Source of the DNA: Betaproteobacteria bacterium
Lineage (GTDB): Bacteria; Pseudomonadota; Gammaproteobacteria; Burkholderiales; Usitatibacteraceae
DNA: 6,412 nt
Assembly: GCA_012274175.1 (NCBI GenBank)
Contig: JAAOZZ010000426.1
Coordinates: 1-6,412, forward strand
Direction of reading: 5' to 3'
The position numbers were made by a program, and so were the translations under genes. How positions within the stretch are numbered: the first letter of the stretch is position 1; the number at the start of each line of letters is the position of its first letter. The notes under the pieces are model-generated. The model did no database searches, had not been told where the DNA came from, and was given only the letters and a program-made list of their open reading frames with translations. Shown piece by piece: positions 1-5,660 of this stretch.

Positions 1-1686
1 ATCGCCGGTGAATGCGTCCACGGCGAGGACGTCGAAGCGTTGCGCAGGCTCGCGCTCGAGGCTCAACCGCGCGTCTCCCAGCACCACGTCGATCTTTCCC
101 GGGCTGTCCGCGAGGTAGGTGAACCACGTGTGGGCGATCTTTACGACCGCCGGGTTGATGTCGTAGAAGCGGTAGACATCGTCGGCATCGGCGTAGACGG
201 CGAGGGAGCCCGCGCCCAGGCCGATCACTCCCACGCGGATGGGCTTGCCTTCGTACGCGGCGAGGGTACGACCGATGCCCGAGCTCGTCTTGTAATAGGT
301 CGTGGCCGAGCGGCGGTACTTCTCGGAGAGCCACTGCTCCCCGTGCAGGATCGCCCCGTGGACGAGGGAGCGGTAGCGCGAGTCCGGATCGTCCGCCCGG
401 GCCTGGGTCTCCTTCACCCTCAGCACGCCGTAATAGTTGCGCACGATGTAGACCGTGTCCTCGGTGAAGTGGCGCACCTGCCACGCGAGCGCGCCCGAGG
501 CCGCGCAGGCCACGGCGAAGAGCAGCCCCACCACCGGCAGCGGCCGGCGCAGGTTCATTCCCGCGGCGAGGAAGGCGACTGCCACGAGGGCGATCCCGAG
601 CTCGAGGTAGCCCGGCAGCGTGACGGGCGCCACGATCCCCACGAGCACGCCGCCCGCCACACCCCCGAGGGACACCACCAGGTAGAAGAGGGTGAGGTGG
701 CGTGGCGGCGGGCGCCTGCGCGCGAGCTCGCCGTGGCAGAACATGCACACGAAATAGAGCCCCGCCGTGAAGACCGCGACCTGCCACACGAGGTCGAACT
801 GCAGGCTCGTGTCGGCCAGGAACCAGGCCATCACGCACAGGACCCAGGCGAGGCTGCCGAGGTAGAGGTTGGGCCGGTACCAGTCGCGGCCCTCGAAGCA
901 GAGGATGAACGTGAGGAGGTAGACGGCGAGCGGGACCACCCACAGCAGCGGAATCGAGGGAATGTTCTGGGTGAGGTGATTGGAGACCGCCAGCAGCATC
1001 ACGCATCCCAGGGTCGAAAGGGCGAGCCACATCGCGATCGTCGCGGTGGCGGGACGCGCCTCGGGGGCATCGGGTGCGGCCCGCCGATCGCCGTCGGCCT
1101 GCGTCGTGGGGACGCGGCTTTTCCACGCGAGCAGTGCGCAGAGGGCCGCGAAGATCGCGTACGCCGCCGACCACCCCTTGGACTGCTGGGCGTTCGTGAA
1201 CCACGGCTCCATGAGGAACGGGTAGCCCAGCAGCGCCAGCATGGAGGCGAAGTTCGAAAGCGCGAAGAGGCGATAGGGGCTGGCTCCGGGATGCCCGCGG
1301 GCGTACCACGCCTGCACCAGCGGGCTCGTGGAGGAGAGCAGGAAAAATGGAAGGCCCACGGTGGCGAAGAGCAGGCCCAGGATGCCGGCCACGGGATTGT
1401 CTCCGCCCTGGGGCTTCCAGGCCGCGTCGGGCACGACCGGCAGGAACGCGAGGCTCGCCGCGAGGAGCGCCAGGTGCACCGCCGCCTGCATGCGCGGCCG
1501 TGCGCGGCTCGCGAGCCAGTGCGCGTATGCATATCCCAGCAGGAGCATGAGCTGGAAGAAGACCAGGCATAGCGTCCAGACGATCGCGACGCCGCCAAAC
1601 CACGGCAGGATCTGTTTTGCGAGAAGCGGCTGGACCAGGAAGAGGAGGAACGCGCTGAGGAAGACCGTGGCGGCGTGCAGCAGCAT
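1..1686 (-). CDS. Fused polytopic membrane / spermidine synthase-like protein (C-terminus beyond left edge)
   Basis: Reading the minus strand from ATG at 1686-1684 gives 562 codons without a stop, running off the window. Residues 1-400 are very hydrophobic, with about ten likely membrane helices. They carry family signatures LVQPLLAKQILPWFGG (17-32), SPLVQAW (121-127) and PYRLFALSNFASMLALLGYP (137-156). A long polar loop (about 190-214) splits the membrane part. From about 410 a soluble domain follows with SEKYRRSATTYYKTSSGIG (454-472), the nucleotide-binding glycine motif GLGAGS (489-494), the acidic strand end FYDINP (507-512), GDAR (537-540) and DAFTGD (557-562). This matches the fused MFS/spermidine synthase family (inner membrane plus Rossmann fold). 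Its true substrate is not established, so spermidine synthesis should not be assumed. The start has no clear Shine-Dalgarno but coincides with the expected first helix. The gene is divergent from the lipase gene. Roughly the last 150-200 residues are expected outside the window. Confidence 0.9.
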   Translation of the reverse strand, partial: MLLHAATVFLSAFLLFLVQPLLAKQILPWFGGVAIVWTLCLVFFQLMLLLGYAYAHWLASRARPRMQAAVHLALLAASLAFLPVVPDAAWKPQGGDNPVAGILGLLFATVGLPFFLLSSTSPLVQAWYARGHPGASPYRLFALSNFASMLALLGYPFLMEPWFTNAQQSKGWSAAYAIFAALCALLAWKSRVPTTQADGDRRAAPDAPEARPATATIAMWLALSTLGCVMLLAVSNHLTQNIPSIPLLWVVPLAVYLLTFILCFEGRDWYRPNLYLGSLAWVLCVMAWFLADTSLQFDLVWQVAVFTAGLYFVCMFCHGELARRRPPPRHLTLFYLVVSLGGVAGGVLVGIVAPVTLPGYLELGIALVAVAFLAAGMNLRRPLPVVGLLFAVACAASGALAWQVRHFTEDTVYIVRNYYGVLRVKETQARADDPDSRYRSLVHGAILHGEQWLSEKYRRSATTYYKTSSGIGRTLAAYEGKPIRVGVIGLGAGSLAVYADADDVYRFYDINPAVVKIAHTWFTYLADSPGKIDVVLGDARLSLEREPAQRFDVLAVDAFTGD

Positions 1687-1742
1687 GTTTTCGCTTCGGC
1701 GGCGCGGGGTGCGGCGATGGTAGCACGCTATACTCGTCGCCC
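1687..1742. promoter_or_regulatory. 56-bp divergent intergenic region with TATACT -10-like box
   Basis: This short gap must hold the start signals for both divergent genes unless their promoters lie inside the opposite gene. On the plus strand TATACT (1729-1734) matches five of six bases of the sigma-70 -10 consensus. No convincing -35 box lies 16-18 bases upstream. If TATACT is used, transcription would start about 1741, almost at the lipase ATG at 1743. Neither gene has a recognisable ribosome binding site here. The assignment is tentative. Confidence 0.25.
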
Positions 1743-2678
1743 ATGCTCGCGCGCATGCTTCGCGTATCGCAGTTGCTCGAGTTGGCCGCCTGCCTTGCGC
1801 TCGCCGCGTGGTGGTTGCGCGGCCGCTCCGACCCGATGGTGCCGATCGCCGCCGCCACGGCGGCCTGGTTCCTGGGCGTGCGCTTCCTGCTCGTCTGCGT
1901 CTCGAGCCTCTCGGGGTGGATGCACCGCTCGATCCCGGCGCCGGAGCACCGCATCGGCGCGGGCGGGGTGGTGCGCATGGTGCTCGCCGAATGGCGCGCG
2001 CTGCTCGCGTTCAACCTGGTCCACCTGCCGTGGGAGCGATTGCTGCTGGGACCCGAGCCGGCCGCGCGGCCCGCCTCCCACGTGCCCGTCGTGCTCGTGC
2101 ACGGTTACTGCGCCAATCGCGGTTATTTCCGTCCGCTGCTGCGCAGGCTGCAAGCCCGGGGCGTGGGCCCCATCTTCGCTCCCAACCTGCCGCCCTGCTT
2201 CACCTCCATCGAGCGGTGCGCCGACGTGCTCGGCGTCGAAATCGAGCGCATCGTGGCGGGATCCGGCCAATCCAGGGTGGTGCTCGTCGCCCACAGCATG
2301 GGCGGGCTGATGGCGCGGGCGTATCTCGCCCACCGGGGCGCGAGCCGCGTGGCGCGGCTCATCACCATCGCGAGCCCCCACCACGGCACGGTCCTGGCGC
2401 GGATGGGCTGGGGCGAAAGCGCCCGCCAGATGCGTCCCGGAAGCGCATTCCTCGCCGCGCTCGAGCGTGCGGAAGGCGCGGCGGGCCCGGGCGTGGAGAC
2501 GGTCTCGTTCTACTCCCCGCACGACAACCTGGTGGTGCCGCAGGTCACGAGCTTGCTGCCGTGGGCGAGGAACGTCGCGATGCCCGGATTCGGACACATC
2601 GCGATCCTCGATACCCCCGCGATCGTCGCGCTCCTCATGCCGGAGCTCGAGGCGGCCGGCGTCGTATCGCGGCCCTAG
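1743..2678 (+). CDS. Membrane-anchored alpha/beta-hydrolase, EstA/LipA-type lipase/esterase
   Basis: The 311-residue protein is a serine hydrolase expected to cleave ester bonds of lipids or short acyl esters. The fold signatures are in order: oxyanion-hole HGYCANRGYF (120-129), nucleophile elbow AHSMGG with Ser185 (183-188), acid Asp261 in SPHDN, and base His285 in GFGHIAIL. SPHHGT (211-216) is also typical of lipases of this class. The N-terminus has two hydrophobic segments (about 10-25 and 33-55) and no signal-peptidase site that I can see. The enzyme is therefore probably held at the inner membrane; which side the catalytic domain faces is not decided by the sequence. ATG 1743 is used; ATG 1755 is a close alternative that keeps both helices. 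No clear Shine-Dalgarno precedes either. The gene overlaps the convergent bcp gene by four bases. Substrate specificity is unknown. Confidence 0.88.
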   Translation: MLARMLRVSQLLELAACLALAAWWLRGRSDPMVPIAAATAAWFLGVRFLLVCVSSLSGWMHRSIPAPEHRIGAGGVVRMVLAEWRALLAFNLVHLPWERLLLGPEPAARPASHVPVVLVHGYCANRGYFRPLLRRLQARGVGPIFAPNLPPCFTSIERCADVLGVEIERIVAGSGQSRVVLVAHSMGGLMARAYLAHRGASRVARLITIASPHHGTVLARMGWGESARQMRPGSAFLAALERAEGAAGPGVETVSFYSPHDNLVVPQVTSLLPWARNVAMPGFGHIAILDTPAIVALLMPELEAAGVVSRP

Positions 2679-2687
2679 AGCAGGGCC
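2671..2687. terminator. Hairpin spanning the convergent stop codons
   Basis: GGCCCT (2671-2676) pairs perfectly with AGGGCC (2682-2687) around a five-base loop, AGAGC. It sits exactly on the shared stop region of the lipase and bcp genes. There is no T-run on either side, so it is not a classical intrinsic terminator. It could still act as a bidirectional 3'-end or mRNA-stabilising hairpin. In a sequence this GC-rich a 6-bp stem can occur by chance. Confidence 0.3.
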
Positions 2688-3145
2688 AGGACTTCCTGCG
2701 CGTGGCTCGCCACGTCGGGACGGTCGATCACGTGGGCGATGCGGCCGCGCTCGTCGATCACGAACGTCACGCGTTCGGCGAGCCCTGCCGCGGTCTTGAG
2801 CTTCGAGACGATGCCCGGGCCCCCGAGCGTGCCGTAGGCGCGGCCGACCGCGCCGTCGGTGTCGGCGAGGAGCGGAAAGTTGAGGGAGAACTTCTTCGTG
2901 AATGCCTGGTGCGAGGCTTCATCCTGGGTGGAGACGCCCAGCACCGCGGCGCCCCTGGCCACGATCTCGGCCTGGTGGTCGCGCAGGGAACATGCCTGCT
3001 TCGTGCACCCCGGCGTGTCGTCCTTCGGATAGAAGTACAGCACCAGCTTGCGCCCGCGGTAATCGTCGAGCGACACCGGCGCGCCGTCGGTGGTCGTGCC
3101 GGCGAATTGGGGGGCCGGGTCTCCCGGCTTGAGGGGTGTGGCCAT
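2675..3145 (-). CDS. bcp: Thioredoxin-dependent thiol peroxidase, Bcp/PrxQ-type peroxiredoxin
   Basis: The 156-residue cytoplasmic peroxiredoxin would reduce hydrogen peroxide and organic hydroperoxides using thioredoxin. It shows the thioredoxin-fold AhpC/TSA pattern: LYFYPKDDTPGCTKQACSLRD (split here as LYFYPKDD 36-43 and TPGCTKQACSLRD 44-56). The peroxidatic Cys is Cys47 and the putative resolving Cys is Cys52, the C-x4-C spacing of atypical two-Cys Bcp proteins. GVSTQDEASHQAF (70-82), NFPLLAD (89-95) and TFVIDERGRI (127-136) are further Bcp signatures. Length is normal for the family. ATG 3145 is fixed by an excellent AGGAGG and by the N-terminal MATPLKPGDPAP. It lies 11 bases after the fatty acyl reductase stop, so the two are almost certainly co-transcribed and possibly translationally coupled. 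Its stop codon overlaps the convergent lipase stop. An open frame continues upstream of this ATG, but that part is a shadow of the reductase. Confidence 0.95.
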   Translation of the reverse strand: MATPLKPGDPAPQFAGTTTDGAPVSLDDYRGRKLVLYFYPKDDTPGCTKQACSLRDHQAEIVARGAAVLGVSTQDEASHQAFTKKFSLNFPLLADTDGAVGRAYGTLGGPGIVSKLKTAAGLAERVTFVIDERGRIAHVIDRPDVASHAQEVLALL

Positions 3146-3150
3146 CTGCG

Positions 3151-3158
3151 CTCCTCCT
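3151..3158 (-). promoter_or_regulatory. Strong ribosome binding site of bcp, overlapping the upstream stop codon
   Basis: On the minus strand AGGAGGAG runs from 3158 to 3151. Its first two bases are part of the TAG stop (3159-3157) of the acyl reductase gene. Spacing to the bcp ATG at 3145 is 5-7 bases. This decides the bcp start and suggests that ribosomes ending on the reductase can reinitiate on bcp. Confidence 0.7.
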
Positions 3159-5145
3159 ACCAGTGGATGCCCTGGGTGAGCTGGGCGAATGCGACCTGCT
3201 CGGCGGTGAGCGGGACATCCTGGGCATCGGCCTTCCGTCCCTGGGCCACGGGCGAATCGGGGAACATCCGGAACGCCGCGTTGAGGATGATCTGCGTGGC
3301 CTTGGGCGCCACCGCATGCAGCACCTCGCCGAATACGCCCAGGCGCGTGGCGATGCGCACCGGGCGGCGGATGATCGCCTCGACCACCAGGTCGGCCGCC
3401 TGGACCGGCTCGAGCATCGGCAGGTGGTTGTAGAGCTTCGTGGGCGCGGTCATCGGCGTCTTCACCAGCGGCATGTTGATGGTCGTGAAATGCACGTTGT
3501 TGTCGATGAACTCGCTCGCCGCGCATGCGCTGAACGCGTCCAGGGCCGCCTTGGAGGCCACGTAGGCCGAGAACCTCGGGGCGCGGGTGAGCACGCCGAT
3601 CGACGAGATGTTGATGATGTGACCGCCGCCCTGGCGGACCATGGCGGGCAGGAACCCCATGACGAGCCGCAGGCTCCCGAAATAGTTGAGCTGCATCGTG
3701 CGCTCGAAGTCGTGGAAGCGGTCGTACGACGCGGCGATGCCGCGGCGGATGGAGCGCCCGGCATTGTTCACCAGGAAATCGATCCGGCCGAAGTCCTTGA
3801 GGACCGTGGCGACGAGGCGGTCGCATTCCTCGAGGTTCGACAGGTCGCAGGAAATGAAGCGCGCGTGGGCGCCCAGGGAACCGAGGCGCTTCATCACGGG
3901 CGCGGCCTTGCCTGCGTCCCGGGCCACGACGACCACCCGGGCGCCCGCCTCGCCGGCCTTGTAGGCGACCGCCTCGCCGATGCCCGACGTGCCGCCCGTG
4001 ATCACCAGCACCTTGTCGCGCACCTTCCCGGAAAGCGAACGGTCGACGAAGAGGTCGGGATCGAGGTGGCGCTCCCAATAGTCCCAGAGGCGCCACGCGT
4101 AATCCTCGAGCCGGGGCACCGCGATGCCCGAGCCCTTGAGGGCCTTTTCGGCGGCGCGGTTGTCGAAGCGGGTCGGATAGTTGACGAATGCGAAGACGTC
4201 CCGGGGCATCCCCAGGTCGGCGAGGACCTGGCTCTGCAGGCGGCGCACGGGTGCCAGCGACATGATCGAATCGACCACGAACGAGGGGATGAAGCTGAAC
4301 ATCTTCGCGTTCACCCGCATGGTCATCTGCGGGGCGTGGGCGGCGCGGGCGAAGAGGTTGAGCACCTCGCCCACGCGCCGGGGGTCCGGGTCGGTGAGGT
4401 GGAAGCAGCCCCCGTCCAGTCCCTTGCGGTGCGCGATGTGGTCCATCGCGTCGACCACGAAGTCCACGGGCACGATGTTGATGCGCCCGCCCTCGATGCC
4501 CACCGTCGGCATCCAGGAGGGAAGGGCCGCGCGCATCTTCTGGATCAGCTTGAAGAAGTAGTAGGGTCCGTCGATCTTGTCGATCTCGCCCGTCTTCGAG
4601 TGTCCTACCACGATGCCCGGACGGTAGATCCTCCAGGGGCGCTTGCACTCGGCGCGCACCACGCCCTCGGAATCGTGCTTGGTGCGGAAATACGGGTGTT
4701 CGAGCTCCTCGGCCTCCTCGAACATGTCCTCGCGGAAGACGCCCTCGTACATGCCGGCCGCGGCGATCGAGCTCATGTGGTGGAAGCAACCGGCGCCGAT
4801 CGCCTCGGCGAGCTGCACCGCGTGCCGCGTGCCCTCCACGTTGGCCTTCTGCTGGCTTGGCGCATCGGCGGCGAGGTCGTAGACCGCTGCGAGGTGGAAG
4901 AAGTGCTTCACCTTGCCCTTCAACCGCGCCGCATCGGCGGCCGACAGGCCCAGCCGGGGTTTGGACAGATCTCCCACCACGGCGATCACGCGGCTCTGGT
5001 GCGCTCCCCAGCGCGGTCGCAGCTCGTCCAGCTTCGCGAGGGACTGCTTGCGCACCAGGACATGAATGGTGCCTTCGCGCCGCAGCAGCTTGTCGATCAG
5101 GAAGCGGCCGATGAAGCCGGTGGCGCCGGTGACGAAATAGGCCAT
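3157..5145 (-). CDS. Two-domain SDR fatty acyl-CoA reductase (alcohol-forming, Marinobacter FACoAR-like)
   Basis: The 662-residue protein fuses two NAD(P)-binding Rossmann reductases. The N-terminal extended-SDR domain has TGATGFIG (6-13), HLAAVYD (84-90), MSSIAAAG (124-131) and the active-site pair Tyr152/Lys156 in YFRTK. The C-terminal classical SDR domain (about 377-640) has TGGTSGIG (383-390), NNAG (460-463), Ser514/515 and Tyr528/Lys532 in YVASK. From memory it resembles, along its whole length including the ends (MAYFVTGATGFIGRF and FAQLTQGIHW), the about 661-residue Marinobacter enzyme that reduces fatty acyl-CoA/ACP to fatty alcohol with NADPH. In that family the C-terminal half, related to Acinetobacter Acr1, is thought to form the aldehyde and the N-terminal half the alcohol. 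Both catalytic sets are intact here. ATG 5145 has GGAGAGGA just upstream; an in-frame GTG at 5193 lacks support. The exact substrate is inferred; otherwise it would be a generic fused SDR oxidoreductase. Confidence 0.9.
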   Translation of the reverse strand: MAYFVTGATGFIGRFLIDKLLRREGTIHVLVRKQSLAKLDELRPRWGAHQSRVIAVVGDLSKPRLGLSAADAARLKGKVKHFFHLAAVYDLAADAPSQQKANVEGTRHAVQLAEAIGAGCFHHMSSIAAAGMYEGVFREDMFEEAEELEHPYFRTKHDSEGVVRAECKRPWRIYRPGIVVGHSKTGEIDKIDGPYYFFKLIQKMRAALPSWMPTVGIEGGRINIVPVDFVVDAMDHIAHRKGLDGGCFHLTDPDPRRVGEVLNLFARAAHAPQMTMRVNAKMFSFIPSFVVDSIMSLAPVRRLQSQVLADLGMPRDVFAFVNYPTRFDNRAAEKALKGSGIAVPRLEDYAWRLWDYWERHLDPDLFVDRSLSGKVRDKVLVITGGTSGIGEAVAYKAGEAGARVVVVARDAGKAAPVMKRLGSLGAHARFISCDLSNLEECDRLVATVLKDFGRIDFLVNNAGRSIRRGIAASYDRFHDFERTMQLNYFGSLRLVMGFLPAMVRQGGGHIINISSIGVLTRAPRFSAYVASKAALDAFSACAASEFIDNNVHFTTINMPLVKTPMTAPTKLYNHLPMLEPVQAADLVVEAIIRRPVRIATRLGVFGEVLHAVAPKATQIILNAAFRMFPDSPVAQGRKADAQDVPLTAEQVAFAQLTQGIHW

Positions 5146-5149
5146 GGAT

Positions 5150-5157
5150 TCCTCTCC
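5150..5157 (-). promoter_or_regulatory. Ribosome binding site of the acyl reductase gene
   Basis: GGAGAGGA reads on the minus strand from 5157 to 5150, four to eight bases before ATG 5145. It selects this ATG over the in-frame upstream GTG at 5193, which would add 16 residues that precede the Rossmann beta strand and have no family support. Confidence 0.6.
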
Positions 5158-5184
5158 GGTCGCATGATCGTTCTTGTCCGCCGA

Positions 5185-5213
5185 ATGATACACGGGGCCA
5201 TGAGCCGGACAGC
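5185..5213 (-). promoter_or_regulatory. Candidate sigma-70 promoter for the reductase-bcp operon
   Basis: On the minus strand TATCAT (5190-5185) matches five of six bases of the -10 consensus. A weak -35-like CTGTCC (5212-5207) lies 16 bases upstream. The predicted start near 5178 would give a 5' leader of about 33 bases before ATG 5145. The -35 match is poor, so an activator or another sigma factor is possible. Confidence 0.3.
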
Positions 5214-5224
5214 GCAGGGAAAGA

Positions 5225-5244
5225 TTTAGGGTGAACCCTCTAAA
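5225..5244. promoter_or_regulatory. Imperfect inverted repeat, operator-like
   Basis: AGGGT (5228-5232) and ACCCT (5235-5239) form a perfect inverted repeat around GA. The symmetry extends outward as TTTAGGGT against ACCC-TC-TAAA, with two extra bases in the right arm. It lies between the divergent reductase and phasin genes, upstream of or overlapping the candidate phasin promoter. It could be a regulator-binding site. No protein is identified for it. Confidence 0.3.
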
Positions 5245-5259
5245 GCTGCGTCCTATGCT
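5231..5259 (+). promoter_or_regulatory. Candidate promoter for the phasin-patatin operon
   Basis: A -35-like GTGAAC (5231-5236, three of six consensus bases) and a -10-like TATGCT (5254-5259, four of six) are separated by 17 bases. Transcription would start near 5266, about 32 bases before the phasin ATG. The boxes are weak, and the -35 overlaps the inverted repeat at 5225-5244. Confidence 0.25.
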
Positions 5260-5273
5260 TGCAATATCTTGCG
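5258..5273. promoter_or_regulatory. TTGC repeat / TTGCAA palindrome near the predicted phasin start site
   Basis: CTTGC occurs twice, at 5258-5262 and 5268-5272, one helical turn (10 bases) apart. The first copy is part of the perfect palindrome TTGCAA (5259-5264), and GCAA/TTGC also forms an inverted repeat (5261-5272). TGC-rich repeats upstream of phasin genes are known as targets of PhaR-type repressors in PHA producers. Assigning this one to PhaR is a guess from position and base pattern. Confidence 0.3.
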
Positions 5274-5297
5274 TGAATCCCTCATCAGGAGAACATC

Positions 5298-5657
5298 ATG
5301 TCCCGCACCGCCTCCAAGCCCCGCCGCACGACGCGACCCGCGACGCGCACGTCCCAGGTCGATTTCGGCAAGCTTCAGAAATCCGCCCGCCGCATGATCG
5401 AAGACACCCGCGACGCGGCGTTCGCCTCCGCGCAGGCCGCCGGCAAGGCCGCGCTCGCACGCGCCGGAGACGCGCGCGATCGCACCATCGGAGCGCTGGG
5501 CCAGCTGGAGAAGGTCTTCGAGCAGCGGGTTTCCCGGGCGGTGACGAGCCTCGGCGTGCCCTCGGCGAAGGAAGTGCGCGAGCTCTCGCGCCAGGTCGCC
5601 CAGCTGCAGGCGAGCGTGGACCGCCTGCGCCGGAGCCGCGTGCGCGCACGCGCGTAA
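5298..5657 (+). CDS. Short phasin, poly(hydroxyalkanoate) granule-associated protein family (PhaI/PhaF-like)
   Basis: The 119-residue protein is mostly amphipathic alpha helix, as expected for a surfactant-like coat of storage granules. The C-terminal half carries the signature of the PHA granule-associated phasin family: QLEKVFEQRVSRAV (69-82), then LGVPSAKEVRELSRQVAQL (85-103). The last helix (about 91-112) has the spacing of a short coiled coil that could oligomerise the protein. Both termini are Arg/Lys-rich (residues 3-17 and 110-118), which might contact nucleic acid or acidic membranes; PhaF-type phasins bind DNA through a basic tail. The ATG at 5298 has AGGAGA five bases upstream. The patatin gene follows after 3 bases, so the pair is an operon, divergent from the reductase. 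No PHA synthase is in the window, so the granule could hold PHA or neutral lipid. Confidence 0.85.
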   Translation: MSRTASKPRRTTRPATRTSQVDFGKLQKSARRMIEDTRDAAFASAQAAGKAALARAGDARDRTIGALGQLEKVFEQRVSRAVTSLGVPSAKEVRELSRQVAQLQASVDRLRRSRVRARA

Positions 5658-5660
5658 GCC

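Noticed and set aside
40..1572. 510-residue open frame on the plus strand, rich in Arg, Glu, Gly and His
   Set aside because: It is the antisense shadow of the membrane/spermidine-synthase-like gene, whose minus-strand translation shows clear family motifs. The composition is typical of antisense frames in GC-rich DNA.
1808..3433. 541-residue plus-strand open frame across the lipase, bcp and reductase ends
   Set aside because: It spans two real genes of opposite orientation out of frame and shows no domain pattern.
2675..4789. Apparent 704-residue minus-strand protein ending in a peroxiredoxin, suggesting a fusion
   Set aside because: Only the last 156 codons are peroxiredoxin, with their own ATG and strong ribosome binding site. 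The upstream part is an out-of-frame shadow of the reductase.
5146..5193. Upstream GTG start for the reductase (16 extra residues)
   Set aside because: No ribosome binding site supports GTG 5193. The ATG at 5145 has GGAGAGGA, and the Rossmann strand begins directly after it. The candidate -10 box also overlaps this area.
3136..5229. 697-residue plus-strand open frame opposite the reductase
   Set aside because: It is the exact antisense of the two-domain SDR gene, whose Rossmann and YxxxK motifs are unambiguous. The shadow is His/Val/Asp/Arg-rich without motifs.
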